From NCBI GenBank assembly GCA_946414115.1, contig CAMKNF010000093.1:1-7808 (forward strand): a DNA stretch of 7,808 bases, read 5' to 3'. This document shows, in pieces, positions 1-5,431 of this stretch. Positions within the stretch are counted from its first letter, which is position 1, and each line of letters begins with the position of its first letter. Made by a program: the position numbers and the translations under genes. Below the pieces are notes generated by a model. The model was not told where the DNA came from and searched no databases. It saw nothing but the letters and a program-made list of their open reading frames with translations. This stretch comes from an uncultured Ruminococcus sp. (GTDB taxonomy: Bacteria > Bacillota > Clostridia > Oscillospirales > Acutalibacteraceae).

Positions 1-82
1 AAACAAACCGACTTTTCCACTCGATTTGCCCGCCGAGGCACTCGGCTAAATTATAATTTAAAATATAAATAAAAGGTGAATT
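1..82 (+). other. Left-edge region with hairpin, upstream of the moxR-type gene
   Basis: This stretch holds a perfect short inverted repeat, GCCGAG (32-37) and CTCGGC (41-46) around a 3-nt loop. A 14-bp AT palindrome (47-60) follows directly. In one forward frame, bases 2-46 are open and end at TAA (47-49), giving a tail ...FPLDLPAEALG. This could be the C-terminus of an upstream gene, in which case the hairpin lies inside its end. Equally, the hairpin plus AT-rich tail could be a weak terminator. A TATAAT occurs at 52-57 but no credible -35 lies 16-18 nt upstream. The ribosome binding site AGGTGA (74-79) before ATG 83 belongs to the first gene. Confidence 0.3.
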
Positions 83-1009
83 ATGAACAGTTTTCAGTTA
101 ATAGTAAACGAAGTTAAAAAGGCGGTCAACGGCAAGGACAGGGCGATTGTAACCTCGCTCCTTGCAATTCTCGCTAACGGAAACATACTGATTGAGGATA
201 TACCCGGTGTGGGCAAAACTACAATGGCGGTTGCATTTTCAAAGGCTCTCGGTCTGAAATACAATCGTGTGCAGTTTACTCCCGACACTCTGCCGTCCGA
301 CATTACAGGCTTTGCCGTATACAACAAGGAGAGCGGAAAAATTACCTTTAACAAGGGCGCAATATTCTGCAATCTTTTCCTTGCGGACGAGCTTAACAGA
401 ACCTCAAGCCGAACGCAGGCGGCTCTGCTTGAAGCAATGGAGGAACAGCAGGTGACGGTTGAGGGACATTCCTATCCGCTTGAACGTCCGTTTTCGGTTA
501 TCGCAACGCAGAATCCTGCCGGTGCGTCGGGAACTCAGCTTTTGCCCGATTCGCAGACCGACCGTTTTATGGTAAGAATTTCAATGGGCTATCCCGACAA
601 TGACTCCGAGTGCAAAATGCTATTGAACCGCAGTCACAGCAATCCGCTTGATGACGTCAACTGCGTTGTGACAAGAGAACAGCTTTCGGAAATGCAGAAC
701 AGCGTAAAAGAGGTTTTTGTAAAGAGGGAAGTAGCAGAATATATCGTTTCGCTTGTTTCGGCAACGAGAAACAGCAATCTTATTCTGCGTGGTGCAAGTC
801 CGAGAGCAACGCTTTCGCTTACCGATATGGCAAAGTCAGCCGCATATGCCGCAGGCAAGGACTACGTTACTCCGCAGGATATTCAGAATGTGTTTTTGCC
901 CACCCTCGGTCACAGAATTATTTTAAGCTCCGAATCGGTTTCAAGACATCTTAACAGCGAGCAGGTGCTCAAGCATATTTTGTCAAAGGTCAGAGTGCCG
1001 AGGATTTAG
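83..1009 (+). CDS. MoxR-family AAA+ ATPase
   Basis: A 308-residue cytoplasmic AAA+ ATPase of the MoxR family. Visible motifs are Walker A PGVGKT (residues 41-46, Lys45), Walker B LFLADE (98-103) running into ELNRTSSRTQAALLEAMEE, sensor 1 in ATQNP (Asn144), the LPDSQTDRF arginine-finger segment (Arg161) and sensor 2 GASPRATLSL (Arg241). The length is normal for the family and all ATP-handling residues are present. MoxR ATPases act as chaperone-like or activating ATPases for partner proteins, often with vWA or DUF58 proteins. The next gene is DUF58, only 2 nt downstream, so the two very likely act together. ATG 83 is chosen because AGGTGA (74-79) precedes it and the N-terminus aligns with usual MoxR starts. 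The exact client is not known from sequence; the transglutaminase-like protein encoded third is the obvious candidate. Confidence 0.95.
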   Translation: MNSFQLIVNEVKKAVNGKDRAIVTSLLAILANGNILIEDIPGVGKTTMAVAFSKALGLKYNRVQFTPDTLPSDITGFAVYNKESGKITFNKGAIFCNLFLADELNRTSSRTQAALLEAMEEQQVTVEGHSYPLERPFSVIATQNPAGASGTQLLPDSQTDRFMVRISMGYPDNDSECKMLLNRSHSNPLDDVNCVVTREQLSEMQNSVKEVFVKREVAEYIVSLVSATRNSNLILRGASPRATLSLTDMAKSAAYAAGKDYVTPQDIQNVFLPTLGHRIILSSESVSRHLNSEQVLKHILSKVRVPRI

Positions 1010-1011
1010 TT

Positions 1012-1977
1012 ATGATAAAAAATATTGTAATCTATCTTTTACTTCTCATCTCTGCCTTTGTTTTCAACATATTTTATTTTGGCTGGTTTTCGTGGTTTTT
1101 ACTTGTTCTGACAATCGCAATTCCGCTTGTATCGCTTATAGTCAGCCTGCCGTTTATGATTTGCAGTGCAGTAAACGGAGTTCTTGTTTTTACCCACGAC
1201 AGCATAAAAATCGGAGAAGATTTTTATGTAGGCGTTACGGGCAAAAAGGGAAGAGCGGTATTCTGTCCTCGTATAAAAATTAAGCTGAATGTTAAAAATG
1301 ACTTTTGCAGAAAGAGCGAAAATCTGAAAATCATATATTCGGGCACGCTCAAAAAGCAGTTTTATACGAAATGCAATAAGTTTTCCAAGCACTGCGGCTG
1401 TGTCGGTATTAAGGCAAAATATGCCAAAATTTATGATTTTATTGGGATTTTCTTTATCCCGATAAAGCTTGACTGCAACATAAGCTGTGATGTTATGCCA
1501 AAGACAAAAAAGCCTTCCGTTCTGCCCGACAGCAGTAAAATTTCAATTTTAGGCTATAAGCCGAAAAACGGCGGATTTTCAGACTACTACGAATTAAGGC
1601 AGTACCAAAGCGGCGACAGTCTTAAGAATATCCATTGGAAATTATCTTCAAAATATGATGATTTGATTGTGCGTGAGCCAAGCACTCCTATTTACAGACA
1701 ATTTTACGTAAGGCTGTTGTTTAACCAAAACGCAGATATAAACGACGATATTCTGGCTCGGTTTATGTACGTTTGCAATTACCTGAATAAAAACGGTGCA
1801 CCCTGTCTTGTATTTAATAACGGAAGAGAAATATCGTCAATTGCCAATCCCTCACAGCAGAAAGAGTTTATCAAGGCGTTATACAGAAATCATCCTTATA
1901 ACACTTGCTTTGCCGATACAGCGCCCTCGCTTGTGTATGCAATCGGGGAGAGCGGTGAGGAGGTGAGCGGAGTATGA
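1012..1977 (+). CDS. DUF58 domain membrane-anchored protein
   Basis: A 321-residue protein. The N-terminus has two hydrophobic spans (about residues 5-22 and 26-57), then a soluble region. The DUF58 signature is clear at residues 191-224: ELRQYQSGDSLKNIHWK followed by LIVREPS, matching the family pattern of LReYxxGDxxrxIhWk. DUF58 proteins are typically encoded next to MoxR ATPases and transglutaminase-like membrane proteins; their biochemical role is not firmly established. The middle (about 80-165) is lysine-rich with several cysteines. ATG 1012 has GAGGA (1000-1004) at 7-nt spacing inside the end of the preceding gene. The stop overlaps the next start by ATGA, and a full AGGAGGTGA (1958-1966) within this gene's last codons serves the next gene, so translation is coupled. 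Confidence 0.92.
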   Translation: MIKNIVIYLLLLISAFVFNIFYFGWFSWFLLVLTIAIPLVSLIVSLPFMICSAVNGVLVFTHDSIKIGEDFYVGVTGKKGRAVFCPRIKIKLNVKNDFCRKSENLKIIYSGTLKKQFYTKCNKFSKHCGCVGIKAKYAKIYDFIGIFFIPIKLDCNISCDVMPKTKKPSVLPDSSKISILGYKPKNGGFSDYYELRQYQSGDSLKNIHWKLSSKYDDLIVREPSTPIYRQFYVRLLFNQNADINDDILARFMYVCNYLNKNGAPCLVFNNGREISSIANPSQQKEFIKALYRNHPYNTCFADTAPSLVYAIGESGEEVSGV

Positions 1978-4172
1978 AAAACAAAACAGAATTTTTCGTA
2001 AGCTCTGCCGCTTCGCTGACGCTTGTGCTTTCTCTTATTTGGTGCTTTTCCTCGTCCTTTTCAATCTCGGCGTCGCCTTTTGTTGTCGTACCGTCAACTT
2101 TGATTTTTACCTCGTATTTTGCGCTGATTGCAAAGCTTGTAGAGCGAAAATCAACCTTTCTAATTTGCCATTTGGTGACGGCGGCGGTGTTTGTTTTTAC
2201 GGTGCTGTTTTCGCTTGAAACGCTTCTATCGCAAGTGAATTACGCAGTAAACTGTGTGCTTGAAATCTACTCAAAATATCTGCCTTGCCCGACCTCGGTA
2301 GTGTTTTCTTCAACGAAATCATTTGGCGCAGACTATTTATTCGTACTGCTTTCGTTTTTGTTAAGTGCGGTTTTTGTAAATTCGCTGGTACGTATAAGAA
2401 GGATTTATCCTATACTTATGCTGTCGGTGCTTGTCCTCGTTCCGTGCTTTATTATCGTTGACACGCTCCCGTCACTTGTACCATTGGTAGTTGCAGTATC
2501 ACTGCTTTTTGCACTGTATGTCACGTCATTTGTACGCAGAAAAAATCCGTCACAGAGCGGAGCGGTTATGCTTTGTGCAACTGCCGTTATTCTGATTGTT
2601 TCAATAATAATCTGCTCTATATTTCCTGCTCTGAATTATAAAAGATATGACTGGCAGGATAGTTTGTTAAATTACGCCGAGAGAATAACAGGCATAAAGG
2701 GCGAACAAAGCTCTGCATCAAGCATTTCTTCCGTAGGTAATCTGATAAACGATACACAGGATCTTGCAAAGCTCGGTAAGCTTGAACAGCAGGGAAGAAA
2801 GGTTATGAGGATTCTGACCGACAAGGGAGGTACAATGCATCTCAAGGGCGTTTCGTATGCAAACTACTCGGGAAATAAGTGGTCGATTCTCACTGACGAG
2901 CAGAACGAGTCACGCCCACAGGATTACAACTCCTTTACTATGGCAAAGGACGGCTCCAAAAAAGAGTGGTCATTAAGCATTATTACGGAAAACGGAGAAA
3001 ATATAATGTACTCTCCGTATTTCACAAAGGAGATTCCAAAGGATTTTGAAGCCGTAAGCGATGTACTTGTAAAAAACAATTTCAAATATATTTCCTATGA
3101 ATTAAGTTACCTGCCGTACTCTGCAAACGAGGTTTACTACTCAAGTACATCTTCGTCGTATTATGAATACAGGGATTTTGTCTACGACAACTATACACAG
3201 CTTCCCGAGGAAACAAGGTATAAGCTGATTGAAATAGGAGAACAGAACGGAATATATTTACCGAGATACGGCGGAGATGAAAATGACGACAGTTCCTTAT
3301 ACGGCTATAAAACAAATGCGCAGTTTGCAAAGCTTGTAAAGGACTTTGTTTCATCACGTGGTTACTACTCGCTTGATGCAGAGATTATGCCCGAGGGTGA
3401 GGATTTCTCCGTATGGTTCTTAACAAAGGCAAAGTCGGGCTACTGCGTTCACTATGCAGCTTCTGCGGCGGCAATGCTTCGAGCCTACGGTGTGCCGACA
3501 AGGTACGTTACAGGTTACTGCGTAAATGCAAAAGCAGGTGAGTGGACGGTCGTTTCCTCTGACAATGCACACGCTTGGGCAGAGTACTTTGACGATGAAA
3601 TGGGTTGCTGGATTCCGCTTGACGCAACACCGCCGTCTTTTGAGCCGGCACAGTACAATTCAGCGACAGAAGAAACAAAAGCAACGCAGAATAATACTCA
3701 GGATGAAACCGAGCCGACAACAGTCGCTCAATCGGAAACAACTGTTCCGCTGACGACTTCTGCAAATGCCAATACAACAAACAATAATCCAAATAAAGAA
3801 AATAATAGTTTCGGAGCAATTCAAATTGTTTTGACGGTGATAATCATATTATTGTTACTTGCGGCGGCTGTAATAATCAGGCGTAAAATCCTGCTGACAA
3901 TCCGGAATAATCATTTTTCAAAGGGCAGAAATAACAGTAGGGCGATTTGTATTTATCGTCACATTGAATCCCTCGGCAGATTTTCAAATAACATAATTCC
4001 CGAAGAGATAAAGGAAATTGCTCTGAAAGCAAGGTTCAGCAGTCATACGATTAGCAAAGATGAGCTAAAAACTCTTATGTCCTATCACGCCGACGCTGAA
4101 AAGGAGCTTTTGCGCAACAGCTCAAAATTCAAGAGGTTTTATTTTAAATTTATTCTTGTTCTGACAAAATAA
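1974..4172 (+). CDS. Multi-span membrane protein with transglutaminase-like domain
   Basis: A 732-residue membrane protein. The first 220 residues contain about six or seven hydrophobic spans (roughly 11-30, 33-53, 62-82, 119-137, 143-162, 164-186, 197-219). A large, presumably extracellular part follows. The transglutaminase-like core carries Cys491 in SGYCVHYAAS, His533 in NAHAWAEYF and Asp550 in IPLDATPP, so the Cys-His-Asp triad is intact. After it come a Thr/Asn/Ser/Gln-rich linker (about 561-612), a last membrane span (about 615-635) and a cytoplasmic tail of about 95 residues. This is the TgpA-like layout common beside MoxR and DUF58 genes. The family may include proteases or transferases, and the substrate cannot be told here. 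ATG 1974 overlaps the previous stop by 4 nt and has a perfect AGGAGGTGA 7 nt upstream. Confidence 0.93.
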   Translation: MKNKTEFFVSSAASLTLVLSLIWCFSSSFSISASPFVVVPSTLIFTSYFALIAKLVERKSTFLICHLVTAAVFVFTVLFSLETLLSQVNYAVNCVLEIYSKYLPCPTSVVFSSTKSFGADYLFVLLSFLLSAVFVNSLVRIRRIYPILMLSVLVLVPCFIIVDTLPSLVPLVVAVSLLFALYVTSFVRRKNPSQSGAVMLCATAVILIVSIIICSIFPALNYKRYDWQDSLLNYAERITGIKGEQSSASSISSVGNLINDTQDLAKLGKLEQQGRKVMRILTDKGGTMHLKGVSYANYSGNKWSILTDEQNESRPQDYNSFTMAKDGSKKEWSLSIITENGENIMYSPYFTKEIPKDFEAVSDVLVKNNFKYISYELSYLPYSANEVYYSSTSSSYYEYRDFVYDNYTQLPEETRYKLIEIGEQNGIYLPRYGGDENDDSSLYGYKTNAQFAKLVKDFVSSRGYYSLDAEIMPEGEDFSVWFLTKAKSGYCVHYAASAAAMLRAYGVPTRYVTGYCVNAKAGEWTVVSSDNAHAWAEYFDDEMGCWIPLDATPPSFEPAQYNSATEETKATQNNTQDETEPTTVAQSETTVPLTTSANANTTNNNPNKENNSFGAIQIVLTVIIILLLLAAAVIIRRKILLTIRNNHFSKGRNNSRAICIYRHIESLGRFSNNIIPEEIKEIALKARFSSHTISKDELKTLMSYHADAEKELLRNSSKFKRFYFKFILVLTK

Positions 4173-4176
4173 AAAC

Positions 4177-4222
4177 AGGACTGCACAATTTACGGTAAGC
4201 TTTACTGTAATTGTGCAGTCCT
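4177..4222. terminator. Bidirectional intrinsic terminator between convergent genes
   Basis: A long, almost perfect hairpin. AGGACTGCACAAT (4177-4189) pairs with ATTGTGCAGTCCT (4210-4222), and TACGGTAA pairs with TTACTGTA inside it, with one bulged T and one wobble. It starts 5 nt after the TAA of the transglutaminase gene and lies 15 nt past the TGA of the opposing sigma-like gene. Reading - strand, the stem is followed by TGTTTTTATTTT, a good U-tract. Reading + strand, the tract TTTAATTT is weaker. Confidence 0.9.
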
Positions 4223-4236
4223 TTAATTTGTTAAAC

Positions 4237-4536
4237 TCAGCTTGCGTAATATGACGCTATGTTTTGCAGCTTCCTGCGTGCTTTTGTAATATGTCTTGAA
4301 ACCGTTGAGGCGTTAAGCCCAAGCTCGGACGCTATTTCCTTTTGCTTTTTGTCGTTGAGATAGTGCTCGGTAAGGCATATTCTCTGCATATCTGTAAGCT
4401 CTGTTACAATAGCTTTTGAAATGATTTCTTTCATTTTTCTGCGACTTTCAGAATTAGTCGTGCCGTTCGGAACAAAGCTTGAAAAAAGAATTGTGCTTGT
4501 GTTTTCATCGGTAAAATGGATAATCTTCGTTTTCAT
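4237..4536 (-). CDS. Sigma-70 region 4-type helix-turn-helix protein
   Basis: A 99-residue protein whose C-terminal half is a sigma-70 region 4-like domain. LTDMQRICLTEHYL (47-60) is followed by the helix-turn-helix KQKEIASELGLNASTVSRHI (64-83) and ARRKL. The first 45 residues do not resemble sigma region 2, so it cannot be a full sigma factor. It may be a DNA-binding regulator or a partial sigma used with another subunit. Its ATG abuts the TAA of the upstream small gene with no gap, and GGGAG (4545-4549) lies 8 nt before it inside that gene, so the two are co-translated. The pair is served by a promoter at 4865-4893 with a LexA-type site beyond it. The terminator at 4177-4222 ends it. Sure of the domain; function unknown. 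Confidence 0.85.
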   Translation of the reverse strand: MKTKIIHFTDENTSTILFSSFVPNGTTNSESRRKMKEIISKAIVTELTDMQRICLTEHYLNDKKQKEIASELGLNASTVSRHITKARRKLQNIASYYAS

Positions 4537-4743
4537 TTAAGCCACTCCCTTGTGCCTTGCCAGCAGATGATTTGCAATATCAAGACATTCGTTGTAGTAC
4601 GTCCTGTATTTTGCAATCTTCATATTAATCTCTTTCTGCTCAAAAGGCGTTTTGCCTTTGCGTTCATTTTTCAGTTTTTCTATAACAATGGCAATTTCAG
4701 CCGCTGTGTTGTAATATTCCTGTGACCATTCAAAATAGTTCAT
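4537..4743 (-). CDS. Small hypothetical helical protein, first gene of sigma-like operon
   Basis: A 68-residue protein beginning MNYFEWSQEYYNTAAEI. It is strongly charged, rich in Glu, Lys, Tyr and Asn, and probably all helical or coiled-coil. No signal peptide, membrane span or known motif is seen, and I do not recognise a family. ATG 4743 is preferred over the TTG directly before it (4746) because GGAGGAAG (4751-4758) sits 7 nt from the ATG but only 4 nt from the TTG. The stop touches the start of the sigma region 4-like gene, so the two products are made together. One may modulate the other, for example as an anti-sigma or co-regulator, but this is inference from arrangement only. Confidence 0.75.
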   Translation of the reverse strand: MNYFEWSQEYYNTAAEIAIVIEKLKNERKGKTPFEQKEINMKIAKYRTYYNECLDIANHLLARHKGVA

Positions 4744-4776
4744 CAATGTACTTCCTCCGCATCATTCATTTTCTTT

Positions 4777-4857
4777 GAAACAGACGGGGCATTCTGTTTC
4801 GGGAAAGCACTAAAGCAACTCTTATTCCACAATTTCAAATTGCTTTATTTGCTTTCC
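4777..4857 (-). promoter_or_regulatory. Structured 5' leader of the two-gene small operon
   Basis: Between the predicted transcription start (about 4858) and ATG 4743, the - strand RNA can form two stem-loops. The first spans the start itself: GGAAAGCA pairs with TGCTTTCC (4850-4857 with 4802-4809), and inside it AAAGCAA pairs with TTGCTTT (4840-4846 with 4812-4818) around a loop of about 21 nt. The second is a perfect 8-bp stem, GAAACAGA with TCTGTTTC (4793-4800 with 4777-4784), loop 8 nt. The ribosome binding site lies about 19 nt past the second stem and is not included in either. No known riboswitch class is recognised. The leader may stabilise the mRNA or be regulatory. Confidence 0.5.
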
Positions 4858-4864
4858 TAATTTA

Positions 4865-4893
4865 ATTATATTTTGAATTTTCGTGTTTTTCAA
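4865..4893 (-). promoter_or_regulatory. Sigma-A promoter of the small sigma-like operon
   Basis: On the - strand the -35 is TTGAAA (4888-4893) and the -10 is TATAAT (4865-4870), separated by exactly 17 nt. This is one base from consensus overall. The start is predicted near 4858, leaving a leader of about 115 nt before ATG 4743. The pairing of spacing and both hexamers makes chance unlikely even in AT-rich sequence. Confidence 0.75.
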
Positions 4894-4902
4894 GAGAAAA
4901 TA

Positions 4903-4914
4903 GAACGAATGTTC
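4903..4914. promoter_or_regulatory. LexA (DinR)-type SOS box candidate
   Basis: GAACGAATGTTC is an exact match to the Gram-positive LexA core GAAC-N4-GTTC. With its flanks it matches about 12 of 14 positions of the B. subtilis consensus CGAACRNRYGTTYC. It lies 9 nt upstream of the -35 of the - strand promoter at 4865-4893, so it could link the small sigma-like operon to DNA damage. A site upstream of -35 is less usual for a repressor than one overlapping the promoter, so function is not certain. Confidence 0.55.
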
Positions 4915-5168
4915 GAAAATTGAAATTAAACTACACCATTGTGTCATTGTCAGGACAATGTTTCCGACTATTATTCAAATTGTGAATAGTGAAAACAAGA
5001 AGAAACATTGCATCATTTTTGTATCATTTGTCAGGTATGAAAAAATTAAAATTGCTCAAAAAGAGTTTTTTAAACACTTGTGAAAAAATTATGCACAAAA
5101 CAAGTCTTAAAATATTGTGCATATCGTCATTTTGACTGTTGAGAAAAGACAAATCCGCCTGTTTGCAC
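4915..5168. other. Gene-free AT-rich region with several inverted repeats
   Basis: No convincing coding sequence is present. I see ACAC-N4-GTGT (4933-4944), then CATTGTC-AG-GACAATG (4945-4960), then ACTATT (4967-4972) with AATAGT (4985-4990) and an inner ATTCA/TGAAT, and TATGCACAA (5090-5098) with TTGTGCATA (5115-5123), a perfect 9-bp repeat with a 16-nt spacer. The first two are directly adjacent. They could be operators for a dyad-binding regulator or RNA stems, but no promoter was found within the region itself. Short open frames here are Phe/Leu/Ile-rich products of AT-rich DNA. Confidence 0.5.
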
Positions 5169-5197
5169 TTGAAATTCGGTCGAAAAAATAGTATAAT
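5169..5197 (+). promoter_or_regulatory. Sigma-A promoter facing a gene-free region
   Basis: The -35 TTGAAA (5169-5174) and -10 TATAAT (5192-5197) are separated by exactly 17 nt, the same hexamers and spacing as the - strand promoter at 4865-4893. Start is predicted near 5203. No + strand gene follows; the next gene is convergent, so the transcript is probably a small RNA. Confidence 0.7.
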
Positions 5198-5202
5198 ATA
5201 TG

Positions 5203-5290
5203 AAAATGAAATGCTCACATTGAACATTCATTTTCATAAAACACACAATCGCAAAACAGACCGTCGGGAGACGGTCTGTTTTGCATTTAA
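5203..5290 (+). ncRNA. Candidate small non-coding RNA
   Basis: A short unit lies between the near-consensus promoter at 5169-5197 and a strong hairpin at 5251-5284. A perfect 12-bp inverted repeat occurs near the predicted 5' end, TATGAAAATGAA (5199-5210) and TTCATTTTCATA (5227-5238), with a 16-nt loop. After a single-stranded A/C-rich linker (about 5239-5250) comes the 15-bp GNRA-capped stem. If the first stem does not terminate, transcription would stop at the second terminator, giving about 125 nt. There is no real ORF; only a seven-codon ATG frame begins 2 nt after the -10. No known RNA family is recognised. The exact 5' end is uncertain by a few bases, which affects how much of the first stem is transcribed. 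Confidence 0.5.
5251..5284. terminator. Strong GNRA-capped hairpin, probable terminator
   Basis: GCAAAACAGACCGTC (5251-5265) pairs perfectly with GACGGTCTGTTTTGC (5270-5284) around GGGA, a GNRA-type tetraloop. The A-tract and T-tract form the base of the stem, typical of bidirectional intrinsic terminators, and ATTT follows on the + strand. It would end the predicted small RNA and also any leakage from the opposing hydrolase gene. Confidence 0.75.
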
Positions 5291-5298
5291 AGAATAAA

Positions 5299-5329
5299 AC
5301 GGCTGCCGTAACAGCAGCCGTAAATTTTT
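5299..5329. terminator. Second terminator hairpin
   Basis: ACGGCTGC (5299-5306) pairs with GCAGCCGT (5314-5321), loop 7 nt. TAAATTTTT follows on the + strand, and on the - strand GTTTTATT follows, so it can work in both directions. It lies 14 nt past the hairpin at 5251-5284 and backs it up. Confidence 0.7.
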
Positions 5330-5360
5330 GACTATTTACTTGTTTTTGTTTAATGTGAAC

Positions 5361-5395
5361 AACAAAAACAGCGATGCCTGACTTGGCACCGCTGT
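5361..5395 (-). terminator. Terminator of the M23 hydrolase gene
   Basis: On the - strand ACAGCGGTGCC and GGCATCGCTGT (5395-5385 with 5378-5368) form an 11-bp stem with a G-U wobble and a 6-nt loop, then TTTTTGTT (5368-5361). It begins 27 nt after the TAA of the hydrolase gene. On the + strand the wobble becomes an A-C mismatch, supporting - strand use. A competing 9-bp repeat, GTTTTTGTT (5342-5350) with AACAAAAAC (5361-5369), overlaps its U-tract. Confidence 0.8.
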
Positions 5396-5411
5396 AATAA
5401 TTTATTATTTT

Positions 5412-5431
5412 ATTAAGAAACATTAAGAAAC
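5412..5431. repeat. Tandem 10-bp repeat over the hydrolase stop codon
   Basis: ATTAAGAAAC occurs twice in direct tandem (5412-5421 and 5422-5431). The first copy read by the ribosome, 5422-5431, encodes the last residues and the TAA of the M23 hydrolase. The other copy lies just past the stop. It may mark a small duplication. Confidence 0.7.

Noticed and set aside
94..372. - strand open frame of 92 codons opposite the MoxR-type gene
   Set aside because: It is the antisense of a conserved AAA+ coding region. The same applies to frames opposite or shifted within the DUF58, transglutaminase and hydrolase genes.
4744..4746. TTG as start of the 68-residue gene (69 residues)
   Set aside because: The ribosome binding site is only 4 nt from TTG but 7 nt from the following ATG.
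4761..4805. - strand frame reading ...TECPVCFKENE, a zinc-ribbon-like CPxC motif before the 68-residue gene
   Set aside because: A TAG lies a few codons upstream with no start codon between, and the bases are explained by the perfect 8-bp leader hairpin.
4714..4870. A known riboswitch (SAM, T-box or similar) in the operon leader
   Set aside because: No conserved core of a named class could be recognised; only the stems are claimed.
5200..5223. Seven-codon ATG frame at the start of the candidate small RNA
   Set aside because: It begins 2 nt after the -10, so it would lie before the transcript start or be leaderless, and has no ribosome binding site.
5024..5423. Two overlapping - strand open frames of 67 and 98 codons (5024-5227 and 5127-5423)
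   Set aside because: They are Phe/Ile-rich or low in recognisable content, cross the + strand promoter, the terminators and the dyads, and lack supported ribosome binding sites. They are best explained by AT-rich DNA.
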